Part shown: in pieces, positions 15,463 to 22,746 of the stretch
Layout of the letters: the number at the start of each line of letters is the position of its first letter
Numbering within the stretch: position 1 is the stretch's first letter
NCBI GenBank assembly: GCA_964353455.1
Contig: CAYGWP010000424.1
Span: forward strand, 1 to 32,285
Source: CAYGWP01 sp964353455
GTDB lineage: Bacteria; Planctomycetota; Phycisphaerae; FEN-1346
Length of the DNA: 32,285 nt
Direction: 5' to 3'
The notes under the pieces: model-generated
What the model was told of the DNA's origin: nothing
Databases searched by the model: none
Seen by the model: the letters and a program-made list of their open reading frames with translations, nothing else
Position numbers and translations under genes: made by a program

Positions 15463-16806
15463 TCAAAGAATATACTTGGCTAAATCCTCGTCTTCAATGA
15501 CGCTTTTCAGGGTCTCGTGCACATAGGCGGCGTCGATGCGAATATGGCGCGCACTTTCGGCAAGGTCCGGCGCGTCGAAACTGATCCCCTCGGTCACCTT
15601 CTCCATGATCGTATATAGCCGTCGGGCGCCGATGTTCTGCATCCGCTGATTCGTGCGGTATGCGATCTCGGCCACCGCCCGGATGCCGTCGTCGGTGAAA
15701 TCGACCTCCAGGCCTTCGGTCGCGAGCATCGCCCGCTGCTGCTTCGTGAGCGCGTTATCCGGCTCCGTCAGGATCCGCACGAACTCATCGGCCGTCAGGT
15801 CCTTAAGTTCCACCCGTATCGGGAACCGCCCCTGGAGTTCCGGCATCAGGTCCGACGGGCTGGACTGCGTGAACGCCCCCGCCCCGATAAAGAGGATATG
15901 GTCGGTCCGCACCAGGCCGTACCGCGTGCCGACCGTGCAACCCTCGACGATCGGCAGGAGGTCCCTCTGGACGCCCTGGCGGCTGACATCCGGCCCGAAC
16001 TTCGACTCCGATCCCGTGATCTTGTCCAACTCGTCGATGAAGACCACGCCGAGGTTCTGCACGCGGTCGAGGGCATCGGCGGTGGCCTGGGCGTGGTCGA
16101 TGAGGCGGTCGGCCTCCTGCATGATGAGGATTTCGCGGGCCTCGCGGACGGCCAGGCGCCTGGCCTTCCGCCGCGGCGGCAGGAACCGCTCAAACATCGT
16201 CTGGAGTCCGATCAACTCCTCCTGCTGAGGGCCGCCGATCATCCCGAGGTCAACCTTCTCCTCGACCTCGATCTCGACGAGCCGGTCCTCGAACATCCCG
16301 GCGCGGACTTTCTGTCGGATCTTCTCGCGGCTGGCCAGGCGCTGCTCGTCGGTCTCGGCCTCCACCCTATCCTTGCCGGCCGTCCAGCGGCTCGACGGAA
16401 GCAGGATGTCCAGCAGCCGCTCCTCGGCGGCCTCCTCGGCCTGCGGGCGCACCGCCGCCGCCGCCTCGCGCCGCACCAGGCTCACTCCCAGTTCCGTCAG
16501 GTCGCGGATGATCGACTCCACGTCCCTCCCAACGTAGCCGACCTCGGTGTACTTGGTGGCCTCGACCTTGATGAACGGCGCGCCCACGAGGGCCGCCATG
16601 CGGCGGGCGATCTCGGTCTTTCCGACGCCCGTCGGGCCGATCATGATGATGTTCTTCGGCGCGATCTCCTCGCGGAGTTCCGCCGCAAGTTGCTGGCGCC
16701 GCCACCGGTTCCGCATCGCAATGGCGATGGCCCGCTTCGCCTCTGTCTGGCCGATGATGAACCGGTCAAGTTGCCGGACGATCTCGCGCGGGGTCAACTG
16801 CTTCAT
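15463..16806 (-). CDS. hslU: ATP-dependent protease ATPase subunit HslU
   Basis: HslU is the AAA+ unfoldase that feeds proteins into HslV. The 447-residue product starts MKQLTPREIVRQLDRFIIGQ, has Walker A GPTGVGKTE, the pore-loop region EATKYTEVGYVGRDVE, an I-domain of about 150 residues, Walker B VVFIDELDKI, sensor-2 region NIGARRLYTIMEKVTE and ends AKYIL, matching the C-terminal tail that docks into HslV. The ATG overlaps the hslV stop by 4 bases (ATGA). An in-frame open region upstream lies within hslV and is not translated. Full length, with no missing motif. Confidence 0.97.
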   Translation of the reverse strand: MKQLTPREIVRQLDRFIIGQTEAKRAIAIAMRNRWRRQQLAAELREEIAPKNIIMIGPTGVGKTEIARRMAALVGAPFIKVEATKYTEVGYVGRDVESIIRDLTELGVSLVRREAAAAVRPQAEEAAEERLLDILLPSSRWTAGKDRVEAETDEQRLASREKIRQKVRAGMFEDRLVEIEVEEKVDLGMIGGPQQEELIGLQTMFERFLPPRRKARRLAVREAREILIMQEADRLIDHAQATADALDRVQNLGVVFIDELDKITGSESKFGPDVSRQGVQRDLLPIVEGCTVGTRYGLVRTDHILFIGAGAFTQSSPSDLMPELQGRFPIRVELKDLTADEFVRILTEPDNALTKQQRAMLATEGLEVDFTDDGIRAVAEIAYRTNQRMQNIGARRLYTIMEKVTEGISFDAPDLAESARHIRIDAAYVHETLKSVIEDEDLAKYIL

Positions 16807-17342
16807 GCCTTCAGAACCTCCACCGTGATCTGGTCGTTGGTATAGACGCAGATGCCCGCCGCAATGGCCAGCGACTCGCGAACGATCTCCTCGGCCGAGA
16901 GCGTGGTGTGCTTGAGGAGCGCCCCGGCCGCGCTGCGTGCATACGCACCGCCCGAGCCGATGCCGATCAGACCGTCGGCCGGCTCTATCACATCGCCCGC
17001 GCCCGAAATGATCAGGCTCGCCTCGGCATCGACGACCACCAGCAGGCTCTCCAGCCGCCGCAGAACCCGGTCCGTACGCCACGCCTTCGCCAGTTCCACG
17101 GCGGCCTTCCGGATGTTGCCGGAGGAGGCCTTCAGTTTCCCCTCGAACCGTTCCATCAGTGCGAACGCATCGGCCGCGCCCCCGGCGAACCCGCAGATGA
17201 CCTGGCCCTTCTCGCCGAGACGGCGGATCTTCCGGGCATCGGCCTTGACGATCGTCTCGCCCATCGTCACCTGGCCGTCGCCCCCGACGGCCACCTCGCC
17301 GCCGCGCCGGACCGACAGGATTGTCGTTGACCGTATGAGCAT
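16803..17342 (-). CDS. hslV: ATP-dependent protease peptidase subunit HslV
   Basis: HslV is the threonine peptidase of the HslVU complex. The 179-residue product reads MLIRS-TTILSVRR, so the catalytic Thr is residue 6 rather than residue 2 as in E. coli, implying removal of a 5-residue leader. GGDGQVTMGETIVKADARKI, GFAGGAADAFALMERFE and GIGSGGAYARSAA are family hallmarks. AAAGGAG lies about 8 bases before the ATG and decides the start. It follows a nitroreductase gene by about 30 bases and precedes hslU with a 4-base overlap. Confidence 0.97.
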   Translation of the reverse strand: MLIRSTTILSVRRGGEVAVGGDGQVTMGETIVKADARKIRRLGEKGQVICGFAGGAADAFALMERFEGKLKASSGNIRKAAVELAKAWRTDRVLRRLESLLVVVDAEASLIISGAGDVIEPADGLIGIGSGGAYARSAAGALLKHTTLSAEEIVRESLAIAAGICVYTNDQITVEVLKA

Positions 17343-17373
17343 CCGTGGTGCTCCTTTGCAGGCCGAGGTGCGG

Positions 17374-17874
17374 TTACCTCTTTCCGTACTTCTCGCGCCA
17401 CAGGACGTCCGCGAGCGGTTTCTTGTCGGCCTGCGGCGTTTCCTCCGGCGCCTTGCCGATCGGCAGCAGGACGACGAACCGTTTCTCCACCGGAACATCC
17501 AGTTGCTTCTTCGCAAACTCCTCTTCCTTCAGGAGCGTCCCCTCGACCCAGACGCTCGCGTACCCGAGGGCCGCAATGGCCAGCAGCATGTTCTCGGCCG
17601 CCGCCGCGGCATCCTCCAGCCACCAGCGCGACACGGCCGGGTCGGCAACGATACCGATGGCCGCCGAGGCCGTCCCGAAACACGCCTGCACGCGCTCCAG
17701 CGCCTTGAGGGTCTCGTGGCTCTTAATGATGATGAACTGGAGCGGCTGGCGGTTTCCGCCCGATGGGGCATGCCGCCCGGCATCCACGATCTTCACCAGG
17801 TGCTCGTCCGGCACGTTCGCCGGAATGTACGCCCGCACACTGGCCCGTCTTGCGATTGCGTCGAAGAGGTCCAT
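17374..17874 (-). CDS. Nitroreductase-family flavoprotein (first copy)
   Basis: A 166-residue FMN-dependent oxidoreductase fold. MDLFDAIARRASVRAYIP and VDAGRHAPSGGNRQPLQFIII are the FMN-binding N-terminal motifs; AAAAENMLLAIAALGYASVWVEG is the central helix and the C-terminus has VVLLPIGKAPEE. Family members reduce nitro groups, quinones or flavins; the substrate is unknown. AAAGGAG 6 bases before the ATG at 17874 fixes the start over an upstream in-frame codon. It lies about 30 bases ahead of hslV and is probably co-transcribed. A TAGAAT at 17920-17915 upstream may be its -10. Confidence 0.9.
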   Translation of the reverse strand: MDLFDAIARRASVRAYIPANVPDEHLVKIVDAGRHAPSGGNRQPLQFIIIKSHETLKALERVQACFGTASAAIGIVADPAVSRWWLEDAAAAAENMLLAIAALGYASVWVEGTLLKEEEFAKKQLDVPVEKRFVVLLPIGKAPEETPQADKKPLADVLWREKYGKR

Positions 17875-18014
17875 GCCGGCTCCTTTCACGGTTGACCGTC
17901 CCCTCACAACAACGATTCTACGCGAAGCGGCCTCTCCACGGAAGCGCCATCTGCCCGCGCCTGCTCACCACGGATGCCCTTGCGGATGCGCCGCCGCCCA
18001 TCTACGATACCGGC

Positions 18015-20390
18015 ATGGCCCGGCAGCGCGTAACCATTCTGGTCGCGGTCTTCATTCTGGGCGCCTATGCGATGTTTGCGCAGGCGGTGCTTCTGCGGGA
18101 GACCCAGGTCATTCTTTTCGGGTCGGAACTCTCGTGGGGCCTGGTCCTCGCGTGCTGGCTTGTGGGAGTGGCCGGCGGGTCGCAGGCGGCCGGGCGACTC
18201 CTCCGCACGTCCGGCCGTCCGTGGCTTACCTTCGCCGCGGCGGGCCTGGCCATGGCGCCGATGCTCGCCCTGGAGATTGCATTCCTTCGCATCGCGCGGT
18301 CGCTCGTCGGCGTCGGGCCGGGAGAATACATCGGCCCGGAGGCGATGCTGTGGATCACGCTGGTGGCCGCCGTTCCCATCGCCGTGTGCGTCGGTATCGC
18401 GTTCCCCGCCGCCAGCGCGATGGCCGCAGGGGCCGACGGGCGATCGACCGGACAGGCGCGGGCCGTCGGATGGACATACCTGGTGGAGGCCGCGGGGAGC
18501 CTTCTCGGCGGCGTTCTCTACTCATTCGTCTTCGCCGAGCGCGGCCGGGCAATCTCGGTTGCCCTGTGGGGCGGCATCATACTCGCGCTGGCCATAGGGG
18601 TGCTCGTCCGGCAATACGCGGGGTCCCGCTGGAGCATTTTCGTCCACGCGCTCTTTGTCCTCGTGCCGGCGGGCCTCATCGTCAGCGGCGCGACAGGCCG
18701 GCTTGATGAAACGACCGTCGAGCGCAGGTGGGACACCTTCGCCACGGGCCTGAAACTCGTGCGGTCCGAGGACAGCCGATACCAGAACCTCGCCCTCGGG
18801 CAACTCGGCGAGCAGTTCAGCCTGTACACCAGCGGCATCGTTGCGGCGACCTGGCCGAACCATCAGGACCTGGCGGTCGAGGCGCACCTGGCGGCATGCG
18901 AGTCGCCGTCGCCGCGCCGGGTCCTTGTCCTCGGCAGCGGCGCGGAAGGGCTGCTGAAGGAACTTCTTCGATATCGCTCAGCGCGGCTCGACTACGTCAC
19001 TCTCGACCCGGCCGCCACGGCCATTGAGCGCGACTATCTGGCCGAAGAGGATCGGCAGGCGCTCGCGGCGCTCGGCGACGGCGTTCACTTCGGCGATGTG
19101 CGGCGGTTTGTCATGCAGGCGGCGGCCGCGCGGGCCGAACGGTATGACCTCATCATCCTGGCGGCGCCGGAGCCGGCATCGGCACTGGAGGCGCGGCTGT
19201 ACACGGCCGACTTCTTCGCTGAACTGGCGAAGATTCTGAGCGACGACGGCGTCGTCACGTTCTCATTGCACGGGTCGGTTGGATACTGGAGTCCCGAACA
19301 GGCCGAGTACGTCGGCAGTATCGTCCTGGCGCTGGAGGGGGTGTTCCCGGATGTGCTCCTGACGTTCGGCGACCCGACGCGGTGCTTTGCGGCACGGCGG
19401 AAGGGAGTTCTCACGGATGATGGCGCGGAGTTGGCACGGCGGTATCGCGCGGCGGGCATCCAGTCGCCGTACTTCGATCCGCTCTGGTTCGCCGGGGCAT
19501 CGGACCTGCTAGACCCCGCGAAGCGCGCGACCGTGACGCAGGCGCTCCGGCGATACCGGCCCGCGTTTCTCAATACCGACGAGCGGCCGGCAGCTGCGCT
19601 CTATCACATGCGGCTATGGCTCCAGACGGCGCAGGCGGGCCACGAGGCGGACGCCGCGCCGGCGGCGAAACGGTTCGACTGGCTCGGCGCCTTGATGCGG
19701 CTGCGATTCGACTGGGTGATCCTGGCCGTGCTGGTTGCGACCGGCCTTGCCGCCGCCGTGGGCGTGGTGCGCGGCCGCGAGGCGTTTCGCCGCACGGCGC
19801 TTTTCTGGTCCATCGGCACAACCGGCTTCGCCATGATGGCCCTCGAAATCATCCTCCTGTACACGTTCCAGACTATGTATGGCTATGTCTATAGCATGGT
19901 TGGGACGATTGTGGGCCTCTTCATGTTCGGCCTCGTGCTGGGAAGCCTGTGGATGAATCGGCGGCTGCGGCGCTATGATGCGGCATCCTCAACGCCCCCG
20001 CCGGGCCTGCAAACCCTGGCCGGCTTGGACTTGGCGATGGTGGTCTTCTCGGCCGTGCTGGTGCTTGTGCTGGCGGTGCTGCGGGGCTGTGCGGCCGACT
20101 GGCCCGTCCAGGTCGCCACCTTCGCCCTCGTGGCGGTCGCAGGCATCCTGGGTGGCCTCGTGTTCCCTCTGGCCGCCTCCGTGGCGCTGGAGGGCCGCTC
20201 TAACACAATAGCGGCCGCGGGGGGCCTGTACGCCGCCGACAACCTGGGGGCGTGCGCAGGGGCCCTCGTGACGGGCCTGATGCTGGTCCCGATCCTCGGC
20301 GTCTCGGGCGCGTGCCTTGCGGTGGTCGGGATGAAGGCCCTGAGCGCGGTCCTCGTGGGCGCGGCGGCCGCTAGAGCGGTTCAACGTTGA
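18015..20390 (+). CDS. Membrane protein with spermidine-synthase-like domain
   Basis: A 791-residue protein with about six hydrophobic segments in the first 200 residues (VTILVAVFILGAYAMFAQAV, LLRETQVILFGSELSWGLV), a soluble Rossmann domain around residues 290-480 and a second membrane block from about 575 (FDWVILAVLVATGLAAAVGV; TIVGLFMFGLVLGSLWM). The domain keeps the nucleotide-binding loop VLVLGSGAEGLLKELL (from residue 303), but the site that is DxxDP in true aminopropyltransferases reads AAPEP (residues 383-387), so polyamine synthesis is unlikely. Such MFS/SpeE-like proteins are widespread and mostly uncharacterised. The in-frame open region before ATG 18015 is an unsupported extension that overlaps the opposite-strand nitroreductase. 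Confidence 0.85.
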   Translation: MARQRVTILVAVFILGAYAMFAQAVLLRETQVILFGSELSWGLVLACWLVGVAGGSQAAGRLLRTSGRPWLTFAAAGLAMAPMLALEIAFLRIARSLVGVGPGEYIGPEAMLWITLVAAVPIAVCVGIAFPAASAMAAGADGRSTGQARAVGWTYLVEAAGSLLGGVLYSFVFAERGRAISVALWGGIILALAIGVLVRQYAGSRWSIFVHALFVLVPAGLIVSGATGRLDETTVERRWDTFATGLKLVRSEDSRYQNLALGQLGEQFSLYTSGIVAATWPNHQDLAVEAHLAACESPSPRRVLVLGSGAEGLLKELLRYRSARLDYVTLDPAATAIERDYLAEEDRQALAALGDGVHFGDVRRFVMQAAAARAERYDLIILAAPEPASALEARLYTADFFAELAKILSDDGVVTFSLHGSVGYWSPEQAEYVGSIVLALEGVFPDVLLTFGDPTRCFAARRKGVLTDDGAELARRYRAAGIQSPYFDPLWFAGASDLLDPAKRATVTQALRRYRPAFLNTDERPAAALYHMRLWLQTAQAGHEADAAPAAKRFDWLGALMRLRFDWVILAVLVATGLAAAVGVVRGREAFRRTALFWSIGTTGFAMMALEIILLYTFQTMYGYVYSMVGTIVGLFMFGLVLGSLWMNRRLRRYDAASSTPPPGLQTLAGLDLAMVVFSAVLVLVLAVLRGCAADWPVQVATFALVAVAGILGGLVFPLAASVALEGRSNTIAAAGGLYAADNLGACAGALVTGLMLVPILGVSGACLAVVGMKALSAVLVGAAAARAVQR

Positions 20391-20396
20391 GTGTTC

Positions 20397-20473
20397 GCGC
20401 GGCGGGTCTCCGCACCCACCGCGCTCTGCCTAACGTCGCGTGCCGGCGCGGCGGGTGCGGAGACCCGCCGCGC
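20397..20473. repeat. Perfect 21-bp inverted repeat between convergent genes
   Basis: The arm at 20397-20417 (GCGCGGCGGGTCTCCGCACC plus one C) is the exact reverse complement of 20453-20473, with a 35-base loop. GTTGA-type sequence just outside both arms extends the symmetry imperfectly. It fills the gap between the membrane protein stop (20390) and the radical SAM gene stop (20480). It may act as a bidirectional terminator or be a dispersed palindromic element; there is no T-tract and no transposase. Confidence 0.8.
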
Positions 20474-20479
20474 CACTAT

Positions 20480-21691
20480 TCAACCTTGCTTTGCGGCCGC
20501 GGGTTGCGGCTGGTCCTTCGAGCGGGGCTTAAAAGCCAACGCCTCTTCCTGCGACCAGACGCCGGGGATCTTCTGGCCGCACGCGGCGCAGGCGCCGCTC
20601 CGGAGGCCGGATGGGTCCACATTGTACCCCACCCGGCGGATGACCACTTTCCTGCATGATGGGCAATACGTGCTCTCACCCTCGTGCATCGGCACGTTGC
20701 CGACATAGACGTACCTGATGCCCGCATCCATCGCGATCTTGCGGGCCATCGTCAGGGTCTCGACGGGCGTGGGCGGCAGGTTCTTGACGCGGTAGATTGG
20801 GTGGAACCGTGAGAAGTGGAGCGGCACATCCGGCCCCATGCGGGCGATGATCCACTTGGCCATCGAGGCGATCTCGCCGGCCGAATCGTTCAGCGTCGGG
20901 ATGACGAGCACCACGATTTCCGTGTGGATGCCGACGTCCCTCAGGACCTCAAGCGTTGCGAGAACCGGGGCGAGGCGGCCGGCGCACTGCTCGGCGTAGA
21001 ACTTTTCGGTGAAGGCCTTCAGATCAATCTTGACGGCCGTCAGGTACCGGCACAGTTGCCGCAAGGCCGGCTCGCGGATGAAGCCGTTGGAGATGATGAC
21101 GCTGCCGACGCCCAGCCGCCGGCCCGCCTCGGCGGTATCGTGCACATATTCCGAGAAGACCACCGGCTCGCTGTAGGTGTAGGCGATGGTCGGGACGCGG
21201 CGCGTGGCGGCGGCACGCGCCAGGTTTTCGGGCGGAACCACGATGCTATCGACCTGCTCCGGGCGGTACTGGCTGATGTTCCAGTTCTGGCAGAACTTGC
21301 ACTCGATGTTGCACCCGGCTGTGGCGACGCTGAGGGCCGTCGTTCCGGGCAGGTAATGGAAGAGCGGCTTCTTCTCAATCGGATCGACGTTCATGCTGCA
21401 CAGTGCACCATAGACGAGGGTCTTGTAGTCGCCGCCCTGGTTCTCGCGGACGCCGCAGTACCCGCGCTCGACATCGGCCACGACGCACTCCCGCGGACAG
21501 AGTTGGCATTTGACGGCCTTGTCGGGCAGGCGCTCGAACCACATGGCATCATGCACGGCGACCTGCGGCCGCGCGGTCTCCGCCTGGCCTGCCGCGCGCC
21601 GCCCGAGCACGCACGCCGCACATGCGGCGCAGGCCCCGGCCCCGACTGCCTTGAGAAACTCCCGCCGCGCAATTCCGTTTTGTCCGCTCAT
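20480..21691 (-). CDS. amrS: AmmeMemoRadiSam system radical SAM protein with Tat-like signal
   Basis: A 403-residue radical SAM enzyme of the AmrS type. The 4Fe-4S/SAM motif is CNIECKFC (C127, C131, C134), preceded by the family's extra cysteines KCQLCPREC and GYCGVREN and followed by YTYSEPVVF, SNGFI, KIDLKAF and a C-terminal zinc-ribbon-like CPSC...CAAC. The N-terminus reads ARREFLKAVGAGACAACAAC, a twin-arginine signal followed by a hydrophobic stretch, suggesting export. The ATG overlaps the stop of the DUF362 gene by 4 bases. The biochemical product of this family is not established to my knowledge. Confidence 0.92.
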   Translation of the reverse strand: MSGQNGIARREFLKAVGAGACAACAACVLGRRAAGQAETARPQVAVHDAMWFERLPDKAVKCQLCPRECVVADVERGYCGVRENQGGDYKTLVYGALCSMNVDPIEKKPLFHYLPGTTALSVATAGCNIECKFCQNWNISQYRPEQVDSIVVPPENLARAAATRRVPTIAYTYSEPVVFSEYVHDTAEAGRRLGVGSVIISNGFIREPALRQLCRYLTAVKIDLKAFTEKFYAEQCAGRLAPVLATLEVLRDVGIHTEIVVLVIPTLNDSAGEIASMAKWIIARMGPDVPLHFSRFHPIYRVKNLPPTPVETLTMARKIAMDAGIRYVYVGNVPMHEGESTYCPSCRKVVIRRVGYNVDPSGLRSGACAACGQKIPGVWSQEEALAFKPRSKDQPQPAAAKQG

Positions 21692-22746
21692 GACACATCC
21701 ATCCATGACTTGCCGATGCTGACGACCTCGATATTCGCCACATCGGCCGCGCCGAGGCCGCGGGCCTGGGCGCTCGCCAGATACCGCGCCGGACGCCCCT
21801 CGGCTTCCAGCGGCTTCATGCCGGCGGCCTCGCGCTTGCGGGCCATGATCTGAAGGGCCACGGCGTCGAGCGCTACCGGGTCGGTCGCCACGATGAGTCC
21901 GCCGTACGGCCACTGCCACTGCGGCCGGACGGCCGGTCCGCCCTGGAACTGCGGGCGCGTGGCATCGCACACCGCAAGGCGCAGCCGCTCGCGGATGAGC
22001 GGATAGGCGCAGACATCCGCGATGAACGGGTCGCAACCGTTGTCGTGATACTTGTTCGGATTATGGATCGCCCCGAAGAAGTTCTTCAGTGCGCACGTGA
22101 GGCCCGCGAGGTTGTGGTCCTTCAGGATGCAGGCGCTTACGAGGGCGTTGGTCTCATCGGCGACAATGCGGCTATAGAGGCTGCCGATGGCGCCGCTCGT
22201 GAGGACGTCGGCGGTGTAGCCGGCGTTGCCGCGCGAGACGAGGGCGTCGGTGCCGAAGCATCGCGGCCCGGCGCCCGTCGCCCGCAGGCTGTAGCCGCCG
22301 GCGGCAAGTTCCCGGTTGGTGCGGTCCCAGATAACCGCCTGCTCCGGCGCGAGTCCGATGGCCGCGACCGCGGCGACCAGTCCGGCCGCAACAGCCGGCC
22401 GCGTGGCGTAACCCAGGCAGTTGACCTTGATGCCGATGCGGTCTGCGGGACGGAACCACCGCGCCCAGGCATCGGCGGGCCTGGCATCGCCGGCGAGGGC
22501 CTTGGCGGCCTCGTCGAGGAGTTCGCGGACCTTTTCCGGCGGCGGCCCTTGCCCCTCTGCGGCGAGCGATTCGTGGCGGATGACGACGACGCGGGACTTC
22601 CTCGGCGCGGCAGGCTTGTCCGCCGAAGCCTTGGCGGAGGCGGACGCATCGGCCGCGACGGCCGCGCGCGCAAGTCCCGCAGCGGCGGCAGCGGCGGCCG
22701 TCCGGGCCAGGAATTCCCGTCGCGTTATCGCATCGCCATACGTCAT
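21688..22746 (-). CDS. DUF362 domain protein with Tat signal
   Basis: A 352-residue protein with TRREFLARTAAAAAAAGLARA at its N-terminus, a twin-arginine signal. The body has DRIGIKVNCLG, ILKDHNLAGLTCALKNFFGA, IHNPNKYHDNGCDPFIADV and VATDPVALDAVA, the pattern of the DUF362 family, often found with iron-sulfur proteins. No ferredoxin-type cysteine cluster is present; the cysteines are scattered. It overlaps both neighbours by 4 bases (ATGA at each end), placing it firmly within the AmmeMemoRadiSam operon. Its role is unknown; electron transfer or metal handling for the radical SAM partner is inference. Residues 33-50 are a low-complexity Ala/Lys linker. Confidence 0.88.
   Translation of the reverse strand: MTYGDAITRREFLARTAAAAAAAGLARAAVAADASASAKASADKPAAPRKSRVVVIRHESLAAEGQGPPPEKVRELLDEAAKALAGDARPADAWARWFRPADRIGIKVNCLGYATRPAVAAGLVAAVAAIGLAPEQAVIWDRTNRELAAGGYSLRATGAGPRCFGTDALVSRGNAGYTADVLTSGAIGSLYSRIVADETNALVSACILKDHNLAGLTCALKNFFGAIHNPNKYHDNGCDPFIADVCAYPLIRERLRLAVCDATRPQFQGGPAVRPQWQWPYGGLIVATDPVALDAVALQIMARKREAAGMKPLEAEGRPARYLASAQARGLGAADVANIEVVSIGKSWMDVS

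Noticed and set aside
17763..18014. Upstream extension of the SpeE-like membrane protein
   Set aside because: It overlaps the opposite-strand nitroreductase and its ribosome site; the extension is Arg/Pro rich, unlike the hydrophobic start at 18015.
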